From positions 62,001-126,000 of the forward strand of contig JAPLOF010000013.1 in the NCBI GenBank assembly GCA_026692665.1: a stretch of DNA of 64,000 nt, in the 5' to 3' direction. The notes beneath the pieces are model-generated. The model was not told the DNA's origin. It made no database searches and saw nothing but the letters and a program-made list of their open reading frames with translations. This document shows, piece after piece, positions 25,391 through 34,442 of this stretch. Position numbers and translations under genes: made by a program. Source of the DNA: Planctomycetota bacterium (GTDB taxonomy: Bacteria; Planctomycetota; UBA1135; GCA-002686595). The stretch's first letter is position 1, and each line of letters opens with the position of its first letter.

Positions 25391-27409
25391 ATGAGGGTTG
25401 ATGGCGTACCGGCCGCTTCGATGCGGCACGCAATGGAACAACCGCACGAGCGATCCCACGGACTGGAGAGCAGTGAGCCCGCGCTTCGCGCTCCTGCCTT
25501 GCGCGGGGAAGCGTCGGCCCACCACGAGATCAACACGCGCGGGCGCGCGCCGCACGAGTTGCTCCCCGGTTGGGTCGAAGACCAGGTCCTGCGCCGGTTC
25601 CGTGATGTCACCCAGGACATCGCCGTCGTGATCGACCTCGACGCCCGCATCGTCTGGGCGAATCGCGCGGCACAGCGACTCTTCGGAATCGACTCCGACC
25701 TGCGCCCCCATCGGACGATCCTCGACTCGGTCGCCCCGGAGGACCGGATCCTCGTCTCCGCGGCACTCGCGCGGATTCGTGCACACCCCCAAACCGAAGC
25801 GGAGCGCTGCGAGGTCAGCCACGTCGGGGACGGCGGCAGCGTTCGTCGGGCCCAGTGGTTTCTGCACTCCATTTGCGGTCCCCATGGGACGCACGTCGGC
25901 TACTCCGGCTGCGGGCACGACGTGACGGAGCAACGGCGCGCCGAGTCGGCGATCCTCCGCAGCGACGCTCGCATGAGCGCCGTTCTCTCCTCGCTCCTCG
26001 ATCCGATGGTCTCGATCGACGCCTACGGCACGATCCTGTCGGCCAGCAACTCCGTGGAACGCGTGTTCGGCTATGCGCCTTCGGAACTGATCGGGCAGAA
26101 CGTGAAAGTTCTCATGCCCGACCCGCATCGGACGCTGCACGACGAGTACCTGGCCAGGTACCGGAGCACGAACGTGGCGGGGATCATCGGCCGCACGCGC
26201 GAGTTCGACGTGCTGTGCAAGGACGGGCGCTCGATCGTGTGCGCCCTCTCGGTCTCGCGCGCCGATCCTTCGGACGGGCAAGACGCGATCTTCACCGGCA
26301 CGTTCCGTGACGTCACGGACCTCAAGCGCGCGACACAGGCACTCGTCGAGAGCGAGCGTCGGTTCCATGCGATCTTCGACGGCGCGTTCCAGTTGATCGG
26401 GATGCTCTCCCCGACCGGCCACGTACTGGAGATGAATCCCACCGCGCTCGACCTGATCGGGGCGCACCGGGACGAGGTCATCGGAGCCCCGTTCGCCGAG
26501 TCACGCTGGTGGTCTCACTCGCCCGAGATGCAGGCACGAGTCCGCGCCGCGGTCGAATCCGCCCGGCGCGGCGAATTCGTCCGCTTCGAAGCGCGCAGCG
26601 TCGCCCACGACGGGTCCGTGCGGGACATCGACTTCTCCCTGAAGCCCGTGAAGGACGAATCCGGCCGGGTCGTGCTCCTGATCCCCGAAGGGCGGGACAT
26701 CAGCGAGCTGAAGCGGGCTCAGCGCGCCGAGACGGCGATGTTGCGCGCCTTCGCCGCGATCGGCGAGTCGGCGGCCCTCCTCGCGCACGAGATCAAGAAC
26801 CCGATCACCGCGGTCAACGTCGCACTGCGCGCGGTCGCGACGGAGCTGGGCGAGGACCACCGCGTCATCCTGGAAGACCTCGTGACCCGCATGCAGCGCG
26901 TCGAGCAGATGATGCGCCGGACGCTCTCGTTCACCAAGCCGCTAGACCTGCGCTCGAGCCCGTGCACCGCACGCGAGCTCTTCGCCTCCGTCCGCGAGCA
27001 TCTCCAGTCCGACATCGCGCGGTACGAGGCCGACCTGCGCGTCGAGATTCCCGCAGAGGATGTGAGCTTCGCCTGCGACCACCAGCTCCTCCGCGACGTG
27101 CTCGCCAACCTCGTCACCAACGCACTCGAGGCGAAAGGCCGCGGCGCGCTGGTCACCCTCTCGGCTTCGCGCTGTGTCGACGGCTCCGTCGTGCTGGCCG
27201 TGGAGGACGACGGGCCGGGGATCCCGGAGTCCATGATCGACTCGCTCTTCCGGCCGTTCGTCACGACGAAGAGCAAGGGCAACGGTCTGGGCCTCGCCAT
27301 CTGCCGCAAGGTCGTCGAAGAACACGGGGGCACGATCACCGCCGAACGCGGGCGCACGAGGGGCGCGCGCTTCGAGATCCGGCTGCCCCTCGAAAGGACG
27401 GTCTCGTGA
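25391..27409 (+). CDS. FixL-like oxygen-sensing histidine kinase with three PAS domains
   Basis: The 672-residue protein lacks membrane segments. PAS1 covers about 68-180, PAS2 about 190-315, PAS3 about 320-440, followed by a HisKA domain (AHEIKNP, His466) and an ATPase domain (LVTNALEA, DDGPGIPE, GNGLGLAICRKVVEEHGG). PAS2 is strikingly FixL-like: GYAPSELIGQNVKVLMPDPH, then HDEYLARYRST and GIIGRTREF. Aligned on B. japonicum FixL, the proximal haem histidine (His200) is His250 here, and Arg206 and Arg220 are Arg256 and Arg270. FixL His214 is Gly. It should therefore bind haem and sense O2 (family knowledge plus alignment by eye). Its stop overlaps the response-regulator start by 4 bases. Confidence 0.88.
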   Translation: MRVDGVPAASMRHAMEQPHERSHGLESSEPALRAPALRGEASAHHEINTRGRAPHELLPGWVEDQVLRRFRDVTQDIAVVIDLDARIVWANRAAQRLFGIDSDLRPHRTILDSVAPEDRILVSAALARIRAHPQTEAERCEVSHVGDGGSVRRAQWFLHSICGPHGTHVGYSGCGHDVTEQRRAESAILRSDARMSAVLSSLLDPMVSIDAYGTILSASNSVERVFGYAPSELIGQNVKVLMPDPHRTLHDEYLARYRSTNVAGIIGRTREFDVLCKDGRSIVCALSVSRADPSDGQDAIFTGTFRDVTDLKRATQALVESERRFHAIFDGAFQLIGMLSPTGHVLEMNPTALDLIGAHRDEVIGAPFAESRWWSHSPEMQARVRAAVESARRGEFVRFEARSVAHDGSVRDIDFSLKPVKDESGRVVLLIPEGRDISELKRAQRAETAMLRAFAAIGESAALLAHEIKNPITAVNVALRAVATELGEDHRVILEDLVTRMQRVEQMMRRTLSFTKPLDLRSSPCTARELFASVREHLQSDIARYEADLRVEIPAEDVSFACDHQLLRDVLANLVTNALEAKGRGALVTLSASRCVDGSVVLAVEDDGPGIPESMIDSLFRPFVTTKSKGNGLGLAICRKVVEEHGGTITAERGRTRGARFEIRLPLERTVS

Positions 27410-28107
27410 ACACAGCCGCACGGATTCCACCCATGGAAACAGAACCCGCGATCCGCGTCTTCCTCGTCGACGACCAGACCATGATCCGGGCTGGCTTCCG
27501 CAGCCTGCTGGGCCGCGACCCGCGATTCCTGGTGCTCGGAGACCTGGGCGACCCGCGGCAGGCGATCCAGGTGATCGCCGAGAAGAAGCCCGACGTCGTG
27601 CTGCTGGACATCTCGATGCCCGGCCTGTCGGGCATCGATGCGCTCCCGCTCATCCGCGCGGCGCATCCCAAGGTGAAGGTCGTCATGCTGACGCACCACG
27701 AAGGCGAATCGTTCGTCGAACAGGCGCTGCGGGCCGGCGCCGACGGCTACCTGTCGAAGGACTCCGACCCGGCGGAACTGGTGCTGGCGCTCCAGTCGGT
27801 GCACCAGGGCAAGATGTACCTCTCGCCGCGTGTGGCCGGGACGTTCCTGCATCGGACGCGGGACGGTTCGGCGGCTCCGGGTCAGACCCACCACCTGCAA
27901 GGCAAGCTCGAATCCCTGACGCCGCGCGAGCGGGAGGTGTTCCAACTCCTGGCGCTCGGCAAGAGCAACAAGGAGATCGCGCGTACGCTCACGATCACGC
28001 TGGGCACCACGAAGAAGCACCGCGAGAACCTGCAGCGCAAGCTCGACTGCCACTCCGTCGCCGAGATGGCGCTCCTGGCCATCCGCGAGGGGCTGATGGT
28101 GCCCTGA
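27406..28107 (+). CDS. NarL/FixJ-type response regulator
   Basis: The 233-residue product has a receiver domain (RVFLVDDQTMIRAGFRSLL; phosphoacceptor Asp68 in VVLLDISMPG; MLTHHEG; Lys in YLSKDSDP) and a C-terminal LuxR-type helix-turn-helix (LTPREREVFQLLALGKSNKE, then TKKHRENLQRKL). GTG 27406 overlaps the kinase stop by 4 bases; an ATG at 27433 is an alternative start. It is the natural partner of the FixL-like kinase and probably controls the adjacent stress genes. Confidence 0.92.
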   Translation: MNTAARIPPMETEPAIRVFLVDDQTMIRAGFRSLLGRDPRFLVLGDLGDPRQAIQVIAEKKPDVVLLDISMPGLSGIDALPLIRAAHPKVKVVMLTHHEGESFVEQALRAGADGYLSKDSDPAELVLALQSVHQGKMYLSPRVAGTFLHRTRDGSAAPGQTHHLQGKLESLTPREREVFQLLALGKSNKEIARTLTITLGTTKKHRENLQRKLDCHSVAEMALLAIREGLMVP

Positions 28108-28414
28108 TTCCCGCGCCGAGGTCTGGGCTGCGACCGTGCGGTGGCCGACGCCACGGAGCTTCGAACGACGATTCCCTCCGCGAGTCCTTCGGCCACCCGC
28201 TGTTCCCGAGCGTGAACTCGGACGACTCGCGCTCGCCCCACGGCTCCGGCGCTACGCACTTCGCCCCGTCCGCGTACGTCCGCTCTCGCACGGATCCCGG
28301 ACCACGGGGTCGGTAGCGTAGGCGTGACTGCGGCGCCCTCCCTCGAGGGTGCGTCCAGCGACATCGTGCCGCTGTTCGCAACCAGGATCGCTGGGCGCCT
28401 GTCGGAGGCTCCCC
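28108..28414. other. Intergenic upstream of the shortened hsp20
   Basis: About 300 bases with no recognisable gene. CGGAGG at 28404-28409 is the Shine-Dalgarno for the next gene. No promoter or FixJ/DosR-like site could be recognised with confidence. Confidence 0.4.
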
Positions 28415-28684
28415 ATGAAGCTGGTCACAAGACACGCTCCCACGCCCATCGATTCCTTCCGCAGTGAGTTCGACGAACTCCTGAGTCGATTCTTCACGGG
28501 AGAACCGACGAACCGTCTGCCCGCCGCGTTCACACAGACGACGTTCCCCGCGGTCGATCTCCCCGAGAACGTCCGCCTCGATCCCGACTCCATCGTCGCG
28601 AGCTACAAGAACGGGATGCTCGAGCTCACGATCCCGAAGCTCGAGCCGACGCCGGCCGCGAAGATCGCCGTGAAGCAGGGATAG
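28415..28684 (+). pseudogene. Hsp20/alpha-crystallin protein with internal in-frame deletion
   Basis: The 89-residue product has the N-terminal arm of a small heat-shock protein (PIDSFRSEFDELLSRFF) and its C-terminal strands (LPENVRLDPDSIVASYKNGM, LELTIPK, KIAVKQ). The middle of the alpha-crystallin domain is missing: the sequence jumps from TTFPAVD, where the domain normally begins, directly to LPENV, which normally lies about 60 residues later. Family members have about 140-150 residues. The frame is kept and the Shine-Dalgarno is good, so it may still be translated, but the core beta-sandwich cannot form. The next gene starts 15 bases after the stop. Confidence 0.75.
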
Positions 28685-28699
28685 GAGTTGCTCCGTCCC

Positions 28700-29722
28700 A
28701 TGAGCGTGCTCGCCGGCTGGCAGACGATCGAACAGGACTTCCCGCGCAACGGCTCGTGGGAGGAACAGGCCTGTTTCTGCCTCCAGTACGCCCTGCTCGC
28801 ACCGTCGACGCACAACGCGCAGCCCTGGCTCTTCCGGATTCGCGCGGGGGCGATCGAGTTGCAGGCCGATCGCTCACGCGGGCTCGCGGTCAGCGATCCG
28901 TTCGACCGCGAGCTGTCGATCAGCTGCGGCGCGGCGCTGTTCAACCTGCGCATCGCACTCCAGCGCTTCGGATTCCAGGTCGAGGTCGAAGTCGTCCCGC
29001 GCGCCGACGACCCCGACCTTCTGGCGCGTGTCACGGTGGTCGGCCGTGCGCGGCCGGCAGCCGAGTCACGCCTGCTTTTCCAGGCCATTCCACGGCGCCA
29101 CACGAATCGCGGCAGCTTCGATTCGCGCCCGGTCTCCCCGCGCATCCTGCACGAGCTCGTGCAGGCCGCACGACGGGAAGGCGCCTGGCTCGAGATCCTC
29201 GAAGGCGACAACAAGCTCGCGGCGGCGGATCTCGTCGCCGAGGGCGACCGTGTCCAACTCGCCGATCCCCACTTCCGCCGGGAGCTCTCGGCCTGGCAGT
29301 CGGACGGTCGCGGTGCCCGTGCCGACGGACTCTCCGCTCTCGGGCTGCCGACGCGCGAGACCGGCTTCGAGCTCGGCCCCCTCCTCATCCGCACGTTCGA
29401 CTGGTATTCCCTTGGGCGTCCTGCGCAGGACCGTGAGCTCGCTCTGGGATCCCCCGTGCTGGCCGTACTCGGAACGCGCCACGAGGAGACCTCCGCGTGG
29501 CTCGCAGCGGGACAAGCGCTTCAGCACATCCTGCTCGGAGCGACGATCGCCGGAGTCCATGCGTCGTTCCTCAACCAGGCGATCGAGGTCTCGGCGCTGC
29601 GCCAGCGACTGTGCGCCCTGACGGGCTGCGTGAGCTTCCCGCAGATCCTGTTGCGCATGGGGCACTCGAACGCAGCTCCAGCCACGCCGCGGAGAAAGCT
29701 CGAAGACGTGCTCCTGCGTTGA
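28700..29722 (+). CDS. Acg-family (nitroreductase-like) FMN-binding protein
   Basis: The 340-residue product contains the nitroreductase FMN-binding block (YALLAPSTHNAQPWLFRI), a second copy-like region after residue 190 and the C-terminal ALQHILLGATIAGVHASFLN and FPQILLRMGHS motifs. This is the layout of the Mycobacterium Acg (Rv2032) group, which joins two nitroreductase-like halves; those proteins are hypoxia/dormancy-induced and may sequester flavin rather than reduce nitro compounds. TTG 28688 also opens the frame but abuts the GGAG at 28684-28687; ATG 28700 is better spaced. Confidence 0.83.
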   Translation: MSVLAGWQTIEQDFPRNGSWEEQACFCLQYALLAPSTHNAQPWLFRIRAGAIELQADRSRGLAVSDPFDRELSISCGAALFNLRIALQRFGFQVEVEVVPRADDPDLLARVTVVGRARPAAESRLLFQAIPRRHTNRGSFDSRPVSPRILHELVQAARREGAWLEILEGDNKLAAADLVAEGDRVQLADPHFRRELSAWQSDGRGARADGLSALGLPTRETGFELGPLLIRTFDWYSLGRPAQDRELALGSPVLAVLGTRHEETSAWLAAGQALQHILLGATIAGVHASFLNQAIEVSALRQRLCALTGCVSFPQILLRMGHSNAAPATPRRKLEDVLLR

Positions 29723-29762
29723 CTCAGCCCGATAGCATGGTGTTCGAACGAGGTGACCGAAG

Positions 29763-30689
29763 ATGGAAGCGCATGAACATGGACGAGCCCGTCTGCCGCG
29801 GCGTCTGATCGTCGCCGTCGACGCGGACGCGATGTCGGACAACGCGATCGACACGGGCCTCGAGCTGGCGCGCCACTTCGACGCGCGCGTCGAGTTCGTC
29901 CACGCATTCTGGTCGTCCGCACTGGGAACGGACTACGTGGAAGACCCGCGCAACGTGGCACGGGGCGTGGATCTCGCCAGCGCGGTCGAGCAGTTCATCC
30001 ACGCCCACCTGCGCGACGTGCTGGCGTCGAGCAAGTCGGCGCTGCGGGCCGAGGACGTACTGCGCGTGACTCCGGGGTTGCCGGCGCGCGTGCTGATCGA
30101 TCGCGCCCAGGAGACGAACGCCGACCTCCTGGTGCTCGGCGCCCTGCGCAAGCGGACCGTACTCGACTTCGGCAGCACCGCCCGCTCGATCCTGGCGAAA
30201 GCACCCTGCCCGGTGCTGGTCCAACCGGGGCCGCGTGCCGCGATCCGCCGCATCCTCGTCCCCGTCGACATGTCCGCGGAGAGCAGGCTGGCCCTCGCGA
30301 CGGCGTGCGCCTGGGCCAAGGCGCTGGGCGCGCGGGTCCACGCGCTGCATTGCTTCGACAGCTCCGTCACGCAGGCCGGCGCGACGTGGGCCGGCATCGC
30401 GGTCGCGGGCGCCATCGACGAGCTCGCCAAGGCGAGCCGCCGCGAGTTCGACAGCGAGATGGAGGCCTTCGACTGGGGTGGCGTCGAGCACGAAGCCACG
30501 TTCGTGGAGGGTCTGCCTTCGGAACGGATCCTCACGCAGGCCAAGGCGGCCGACATGATCGCGATGGGCACGCACGGCCGCACCGGCTTCGCTTCCGCGT
30601 TGCTCGGCAGCGTGGCCTACTCCGTGCTCAAGCACTCGACGAAGCCGGTCCTGGTCGTGCGGGATCCGCGCCGCGTGTTCCAGTCCTGA
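29763..30689 (+). CDS. Tandem universal stress protein (two USP domains)
   Basis: The 308-residue product carries two USP domains (about 14-155 and 158-305). The second keeps the ATP-binding pattern G-x2-G-x9-G-S (GTHGRTGFASALLGS) and ends VLKHSTKPVLVVRDP. The first has a degenerate loop (GALRKRTVLDFGSTARS) and may not bind ATP. The protein is probably cytoplasmic. It lies 40 bases after the Acg-like gene and is likely cotranscribed with hsp20 and acg; USP genes of this tandem type are typical members of oxygen-limitation regulons. Confidence 0.92.
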   Translation: MEAHEHGRARLPRRLIVAVDADAMSDNAIDTGLELARHFDARVEFVHAFWSSALGTDYVEDPRNVARGVDLASAVEQFIHAHLRDVLASSKSALRAEDVLRVTPGLPARVLIDRAQETNADLLVLGALRKRTVLDFGSTARSILAKAPCPVLVQPGPRAAIRRILVPVDMSAESRLALATACAWAKALGARVHALHCFDSSVTQAGATWAGIAVAGAIDELAKASRREFDSEMEAFDWGGVEHEATFVEGLPSERILTQAKAADMIAMGTHGRTGFASALLGSVAYSVLKHSTKPVLVVRDPRRVFQS

Positions 30690-30726
30690 CTGGGGGCAGC
30701 GTGCCGGGCGGGGCCCTCGCCGGCGC

Positions 30727-33237
30727 TCATCCCCCTGGAGCCCCGGGACCAACCTCCCCACGGCGCGCAAGCAGCAGCGGGAGGCAGGCGAGCACCGAAC
30801 CGGCGATCGCAAGCAGCCAGTCGTCCAGGTGCAGCGGGGTGAGGTGCAGCCAGTGCGAGAGCACCGGCGTCTGCACCAGGACGAGCGCAAGGCCGACCGT
30901 GCCCAGCACGATCGCGCGCGCAGTCCAGGTGCCCAGTCGGCTCAGGATCGCCGTCATGGTCGCGCTGGCGCAGGACAGCGCGACGAGCGCCATCGCGCGG
31001 CCGTGCTCGACGGCCCGCCCCTCGTCGAATCCGCGCAGGTAGGCGAGGACGATCACCACGGTCAGCAACGTCCCGACCGTACCGATCACGACCCAGTCCG
31101 ATCGCGCGAAGAAGGCCCCAGAACGCAGCCTGCGCTCGCGCACCAGGCGTCCGGGCGGCGGCAGTTCCTGGAACACGATCATCGCCGTCGGGTGGATCAC
31201 GAGCTCGAGCCACACGATGTGCACGGGCAGGTAGAGCAACGGGAATCCCGCGAGCGGGATCACGGCAGCGGTCAGCACGAGCGGCACGTGGACCATGAGC
31301 AGGTACTTGAAGCTGATCTGCAGATTGCGGAAGAGCTGCCGGCCCTCGGCCACGGCGCGCACGATCGTCCCGAAGTCGTCGTCCAGGAGCACGATCGAGG
31401 CGATCTCGCGCGCGCTGCGAGTTCCGCGCTCGCCCATGGCGATGCCGATGTCCGCAGCTTGCAGAGCGGGCACGTCGTTGACCCCGTCGCCTGTCACGGC
31501 CACGACCTCCCCTGCGGACTGCAGAGCGCGAACGAGCGTCAGCTTCTGGGCCGGAACCGCCCGCGCGACGACGTCGACCTGCCCGATGCCGTCCGCACCG
31601 CCCGAGAGGAAGCGCTCCAGATCGCTGCCCAGGACCACGCGCAGGCTGCCGCCATCCCGGCCGTGGCCACTCGCGAGGCCGATCTCGCGGGCGATCGCCT
31701 GGGCCGTGGCCGGGTGGTCGCCGGTGACGACGATCACGTGGATCCCGGCGTCCCGGCATTCCCCGACCGCCTCGCGCACGCCGGGGCGCACGGGATCCTC
31801 GAACGCCAGGAGGCCCGCGAAGTGGAACCCGCGGTTCGGCTCGCCGCCGGTCCAGTCTCCGCGCGGGATGGTCCGCGACGCGCACGCGATCACCTTGTGC
31901 CCCTCGGTGGCGAGTTCGAGGACGCGGTTCTCCCAATCGGCGCGCAACTCGCTGTCGAGATCGCAGATCGCGAGCACGACCTCGGGCGAGCCCTTGGTCG
32001 CGATCAGCAGGCCGGCGGCCTCCTCGACGACCGCCGTCGCGCGCTTGCGGTCCTCGGTGAACGGATAGCGCTCGACGATCGGGGCCTGCACCGCCTGGCC
32101 GGCTTCGCCATCGGCGACCGCCAACACGGCCGCGTCGAGCGGGTCGCCGGAGTCGCGTTGCGACGCCAGAGCGCCCACGCGTAGCGTCTGCTCGCGAGCG
32201 AGGCCCGCCGCGGACAGCACGTGCGTCAGATCCAGGCGGCCTTCCGTGATCGTCCCCATCTTGTCCGAGCAGATCGTCGAGACACGTCCGATGTTCTCGA
32301 CGCTGACCGCGCGTCGCACGAGCGCCTTTCGTTTCGCCAGCCGGTGCACGCCCACGCCCAGGAACACGGTGAAGACGACGGGAAACTCCTCGGGCAGGGC
32401 TGCCACGGCCAGCGTCATCGCGCTGATGACGGCGTCGAGGAGTCCGTGGCCCTGTACGAGCCGGATTCCCGCCAGCGCGACGCACATGACCGCGGCGACG
32501 ACGACGAGCACGCGCACGAGGCCGGCGATCGCGGTCTGCAGCGGAGTCCGCGCGTGCGAGCCCAGGACGGCGGACTGCACGATCGCGCCGTACAACGTCT
32601 CCTTGCCCGTGAACGCGATCCGCAGTTTGGCGCGGCCGGTCAGCAGCCGCGTGCCCGCGAAGCCCCAGGCTCCCGCGTCCAGGCGCACCTCGTCCGCTCC
32701 GGCCGGCCACGCGCCGAGGGCGGCCTTGCGGACGGGGAACGACTCTCCGGTCAGCGCGGACTCGTCGACCTGCGCTTCCGTTGCACTCACGACGACGCCG
32801 TCGGCGGGAAAGGACTCGCCGGCGACGACGAGCGCGAGGTCACCGGGGACGACCTCACCGGCCGGGATCTCGATCTCCGCGCCGTCGCGCACCACGCGCG
32901 CACGCGTGGTGAGCCGCGAGCGCAGACCCTCGGTCGAGGCACGCGTGCGCTGGTGCAACCAGGCGTCCATCCCGGCCAGCGGGACGATCGACACGAACAG
33001 GACCGCGGCTTCGGCCAGTTCGCCCAGCACCGCGTACAGGACGCTGGTGCCCACCAGGAACCACAGCATGGGGTCCTTGGCCGTGTCGCGCAGCAACGCC
33101 AGCATCTGGCTCTCGGGCACCTCGACGATGTCGTTCGGACCGAAGCGCTGTGTGCGCTCGCGGACCTCGGGGGACGTGAGCCCCCGCTCGGGGTGCGAGA
33201 GCCCGGCGAGTCGGTCGAGAGGGAGGCCGTGCTGCAT
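30727..33237 (-). CDS. P-type cation-transporting ATPase with DKMGT phosphorylation motif
   Basis: The 836-residue protein has the full P-type layout: actuator TGES (ESALTGESFPV), TM4 with PEEFPVVFTVFLG, phosphorylation site, nucleotide domain (KGSPE), TGDHPATA and hinge TGDGVNDVPAL, then about six C-terminal helices. The invariant DKTGT reads DKMGT (Asp325 kept, Met327 for Thr). The PEEFP in TM4 places it near the P2-type calcium/magnesium-like pumps of bacterial stress islands; the ion is unknown. It is convergent with the USP gene. ATG 33237 (MQHGLPLDRL) was chosen because the residues before it are basic and non-homologous. Confidence 0.88.
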   Translation of the reverse strand: MQHGLPLDRLAGLSHPERGLTSPEVRERTQRFGPNDIVEVPESQMLALLRDTAKDPMLWFLVGTSVLYAVLGELAEAAVLFVSIVPLAGMDAWLHQRTRASTEGLRSRLTTRARVVRDGAEIEIPAGEVVPGDLALVVAGESFPADGVVVSATEAQVDESALTGESFPVRKAALGAWPAGADEVRLDAGAWGFAGTRLLTGRAKLRIAFTGKETLYGAIVQSAVLGSHARTPLQTAIAGLVRVLVVVAAVMCVALAGIRLVQGHGLLDAVISAMTLAVAALPEEFPVVFTVFLGVGVHRLAKRKALVRRAVSVENIGRVSTICSDKMGTITEGRLDLTHVLSAAGLAREQTLRVGALASQRDSGDPLDAAVLAVADGEAGQAVQAPIVERYPFTEDRKRATAVVEEAAGLLIATKGSPEVVLAICDLDSELRADWENRVLELATEGHKVIACASRTIPRGDWTGGEPNRGFHFAGLLAFEDPVRPGVREAVGECRDAGIHVIVVTGDHPATAQAIAREIGLASGHGRDGGSLRVVLGSDLERFLSGGADGIGQVDVVARAVPAQKLTLVRALQSAGEVVAVTGDGVNDVPALQAADIGIAMGERGTRSAREIASIVLLDDDFGTIVRAVAEGRQLFRNLQISFKYLLMVHVPLVLTAAVIPLAGFPLLYLPVHIVWLELVIHPTAMIVFQELPPPGRLVRERRLRSGAFFARSDWVVIGTVGTLLTVVIVLAYLRGFDEGRAVEHGRAMALVALSCASATMTAILSRLGTWTARAIVLGTVGLALVLVQTPVLSHWLHLTPLHLDDWLLAIAGSVLACLPLLLARRGEVGPGAPGG

Positions 33238-33443
33238 GGTGTCCGCGAAGCAGACTCGGCAAGTGTAGTGCCACGGGCCTCCGCATCGTGCCGCCTCGGT
33301 GCGCGACTCGGCCGATACCTGGACTTCCAGCCCCTGCCGGAGCTTCACGTGGCAACGTCGGCGGATACGCAAGACCGCGCGGTCGTGTCATGATCCCGGG
33401 CGCGGTGGCTTCGACTTCCGCGCCACCCCGGAGTCCCCCGCCG

Positions 33444-34442
33444 ATGCGCATCGGAATCGCGTACGACCTGAAGACCGACTTCCAGGCCCAGGCATCCGGC
33501 CCCGACGACGCGCTCGAGGAGTACGACTCCCCCACGACCGTCGAGGGGATCGAGCTGGCGCTTCGTTCCCGCGGTCACACGGTGACCAGACTGGGAGGCG
33601 GGCGCCGCTTCCTCGCGGCCGTGCTCGAGTCGCCACCCGAGCTCGTCTTCAACATCGCCGAGGGCCACGGCTCGCGCTCGCGCGAGGCGCACGTTCCGGC
33701 CGTGTGCGAGATGCTCCGGATCCCGCACACCCACTCCGATCCGCTGACGATGGCGGTCGCCCTCGACAAGGCGATGGCGAAGCGCGTGGTCGCGATCGCG
33801 GGCGTGCCGACACCGCGCTTCGCCGTGATCGAGAGCGCGCGCGAGCTCGCGTCCCTGAGCCTGGAGTTCCCGTTGTTCGCGAAGCCGCTGTTCGAGGGTT
33901 CGAGCATGGGCATCCGCAAGAACTCGCGCATCGCGAACGCGGGAGAACTCGACCAGCGCGTCGGCACGCTGCTCGAGCACTACCACGAACCCGTGCTCGT
34001 CGAGGAGTTCTGCGACGGACCCGAGTTCACGGTCGCGGTGCTGGGCACGGGACCGACCGCGCGCGTCGTCGCGCCGATGGAGATCGTGCCCAAGAAGATC
34101 GCGGTGGCGGACTTCGTCTACTCGCTGGACCTGAAACGCGGCGCGAACTGGCGTGAAGAGCTCGAGTACGTCGCGCCACCACGTCGCGACGCGACATTCT
34201 TGCGCGCGATCGAGAAGGTCGCCTTGGATGCCCACCGCGCGCTGGGATGCCGCGACATCTCGCGGGTCGACGTGCGCGTGGGCCGGGATGGCGCGCCGAA
34301 GTTCATCGAGGCCAACCCCCTGCCCGGAATCGCGCCCGGCTGGAGCGACCTGGCCCTTCTGTGGGAAGGCCTGGGTCGAACCTACGAGGACCTCGTGAAC
34401 TCGATCGTGGACGAGGCGCGCGAGCGCCTGCGACTCCCATGA
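33444..34442 (+). CDS. D-Ala-D-Ala ligase-like ATP-grasp protein (first of pair)
   Basis: The 332-residue product starts MRIGIAYDLKTDF and contains the ATP-grasp pattern of D-alanine-D-alanine ligases: VFNIAEGHGSRSREAHVPA, LDKAMAKRVVAIAGVPTPRF, FAKPLFEGSSMGI, VLVEEFCDGPEFTVAVLG, RVDVRVG and FIEANPLPGIAPG. The N-terminal Rossmann-like part resembles Ddl but the substrate residues are not those of a housekeeping Ddl. Other starts exist at 33390 and 33288; ATG 33444 has GGAG ten bases upstream. It overlaps the next gene by 4 bases. It probably joins a carboxylate to an amine in a small peptide-like product. Confidence 0.85.
   Translation: MRIGIAYDLKTDFQAQASGPDDALEEYDSPTTVEGIELALRSRGHTVTRLGGGRRFLAAVLESPPELVFNIAEGHGSRSREAHVPAVCEMLRIPHTHSDPLTMAVALDKAMAKRVVAIAGVPTPRFAVIESARELASLSLEFPLFAKPLFEGSSMGIRKNSRIANAGELDQRVGTLLEHYHEPVLVEEFCDGPEFTVAVLGTGPTARVVAPMEIVPKKIAVADFVYSLDLKRGANWREELEYVAPPRRDATFLRAIEKVALDAHRALGCRDISRVDVRVGRDGAPKFIEANPLPGIAPGWSDLALLWEGLGRTYEDLVNSIVDEARERLRLP

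Noticed and set aside
29738..29752. TGTTCGAACGAGG resembling a tRNA T-loop
   Set aside because: No matching acceptor, D-arm or anticodon arm can be built around it.
30829..33393. Long plus-strand open frames opposite the P-type ATPase gene
   Set aside because: The minus strand encodes all P-type signature motifs in order; the plus-strand products have no recognisable domain.
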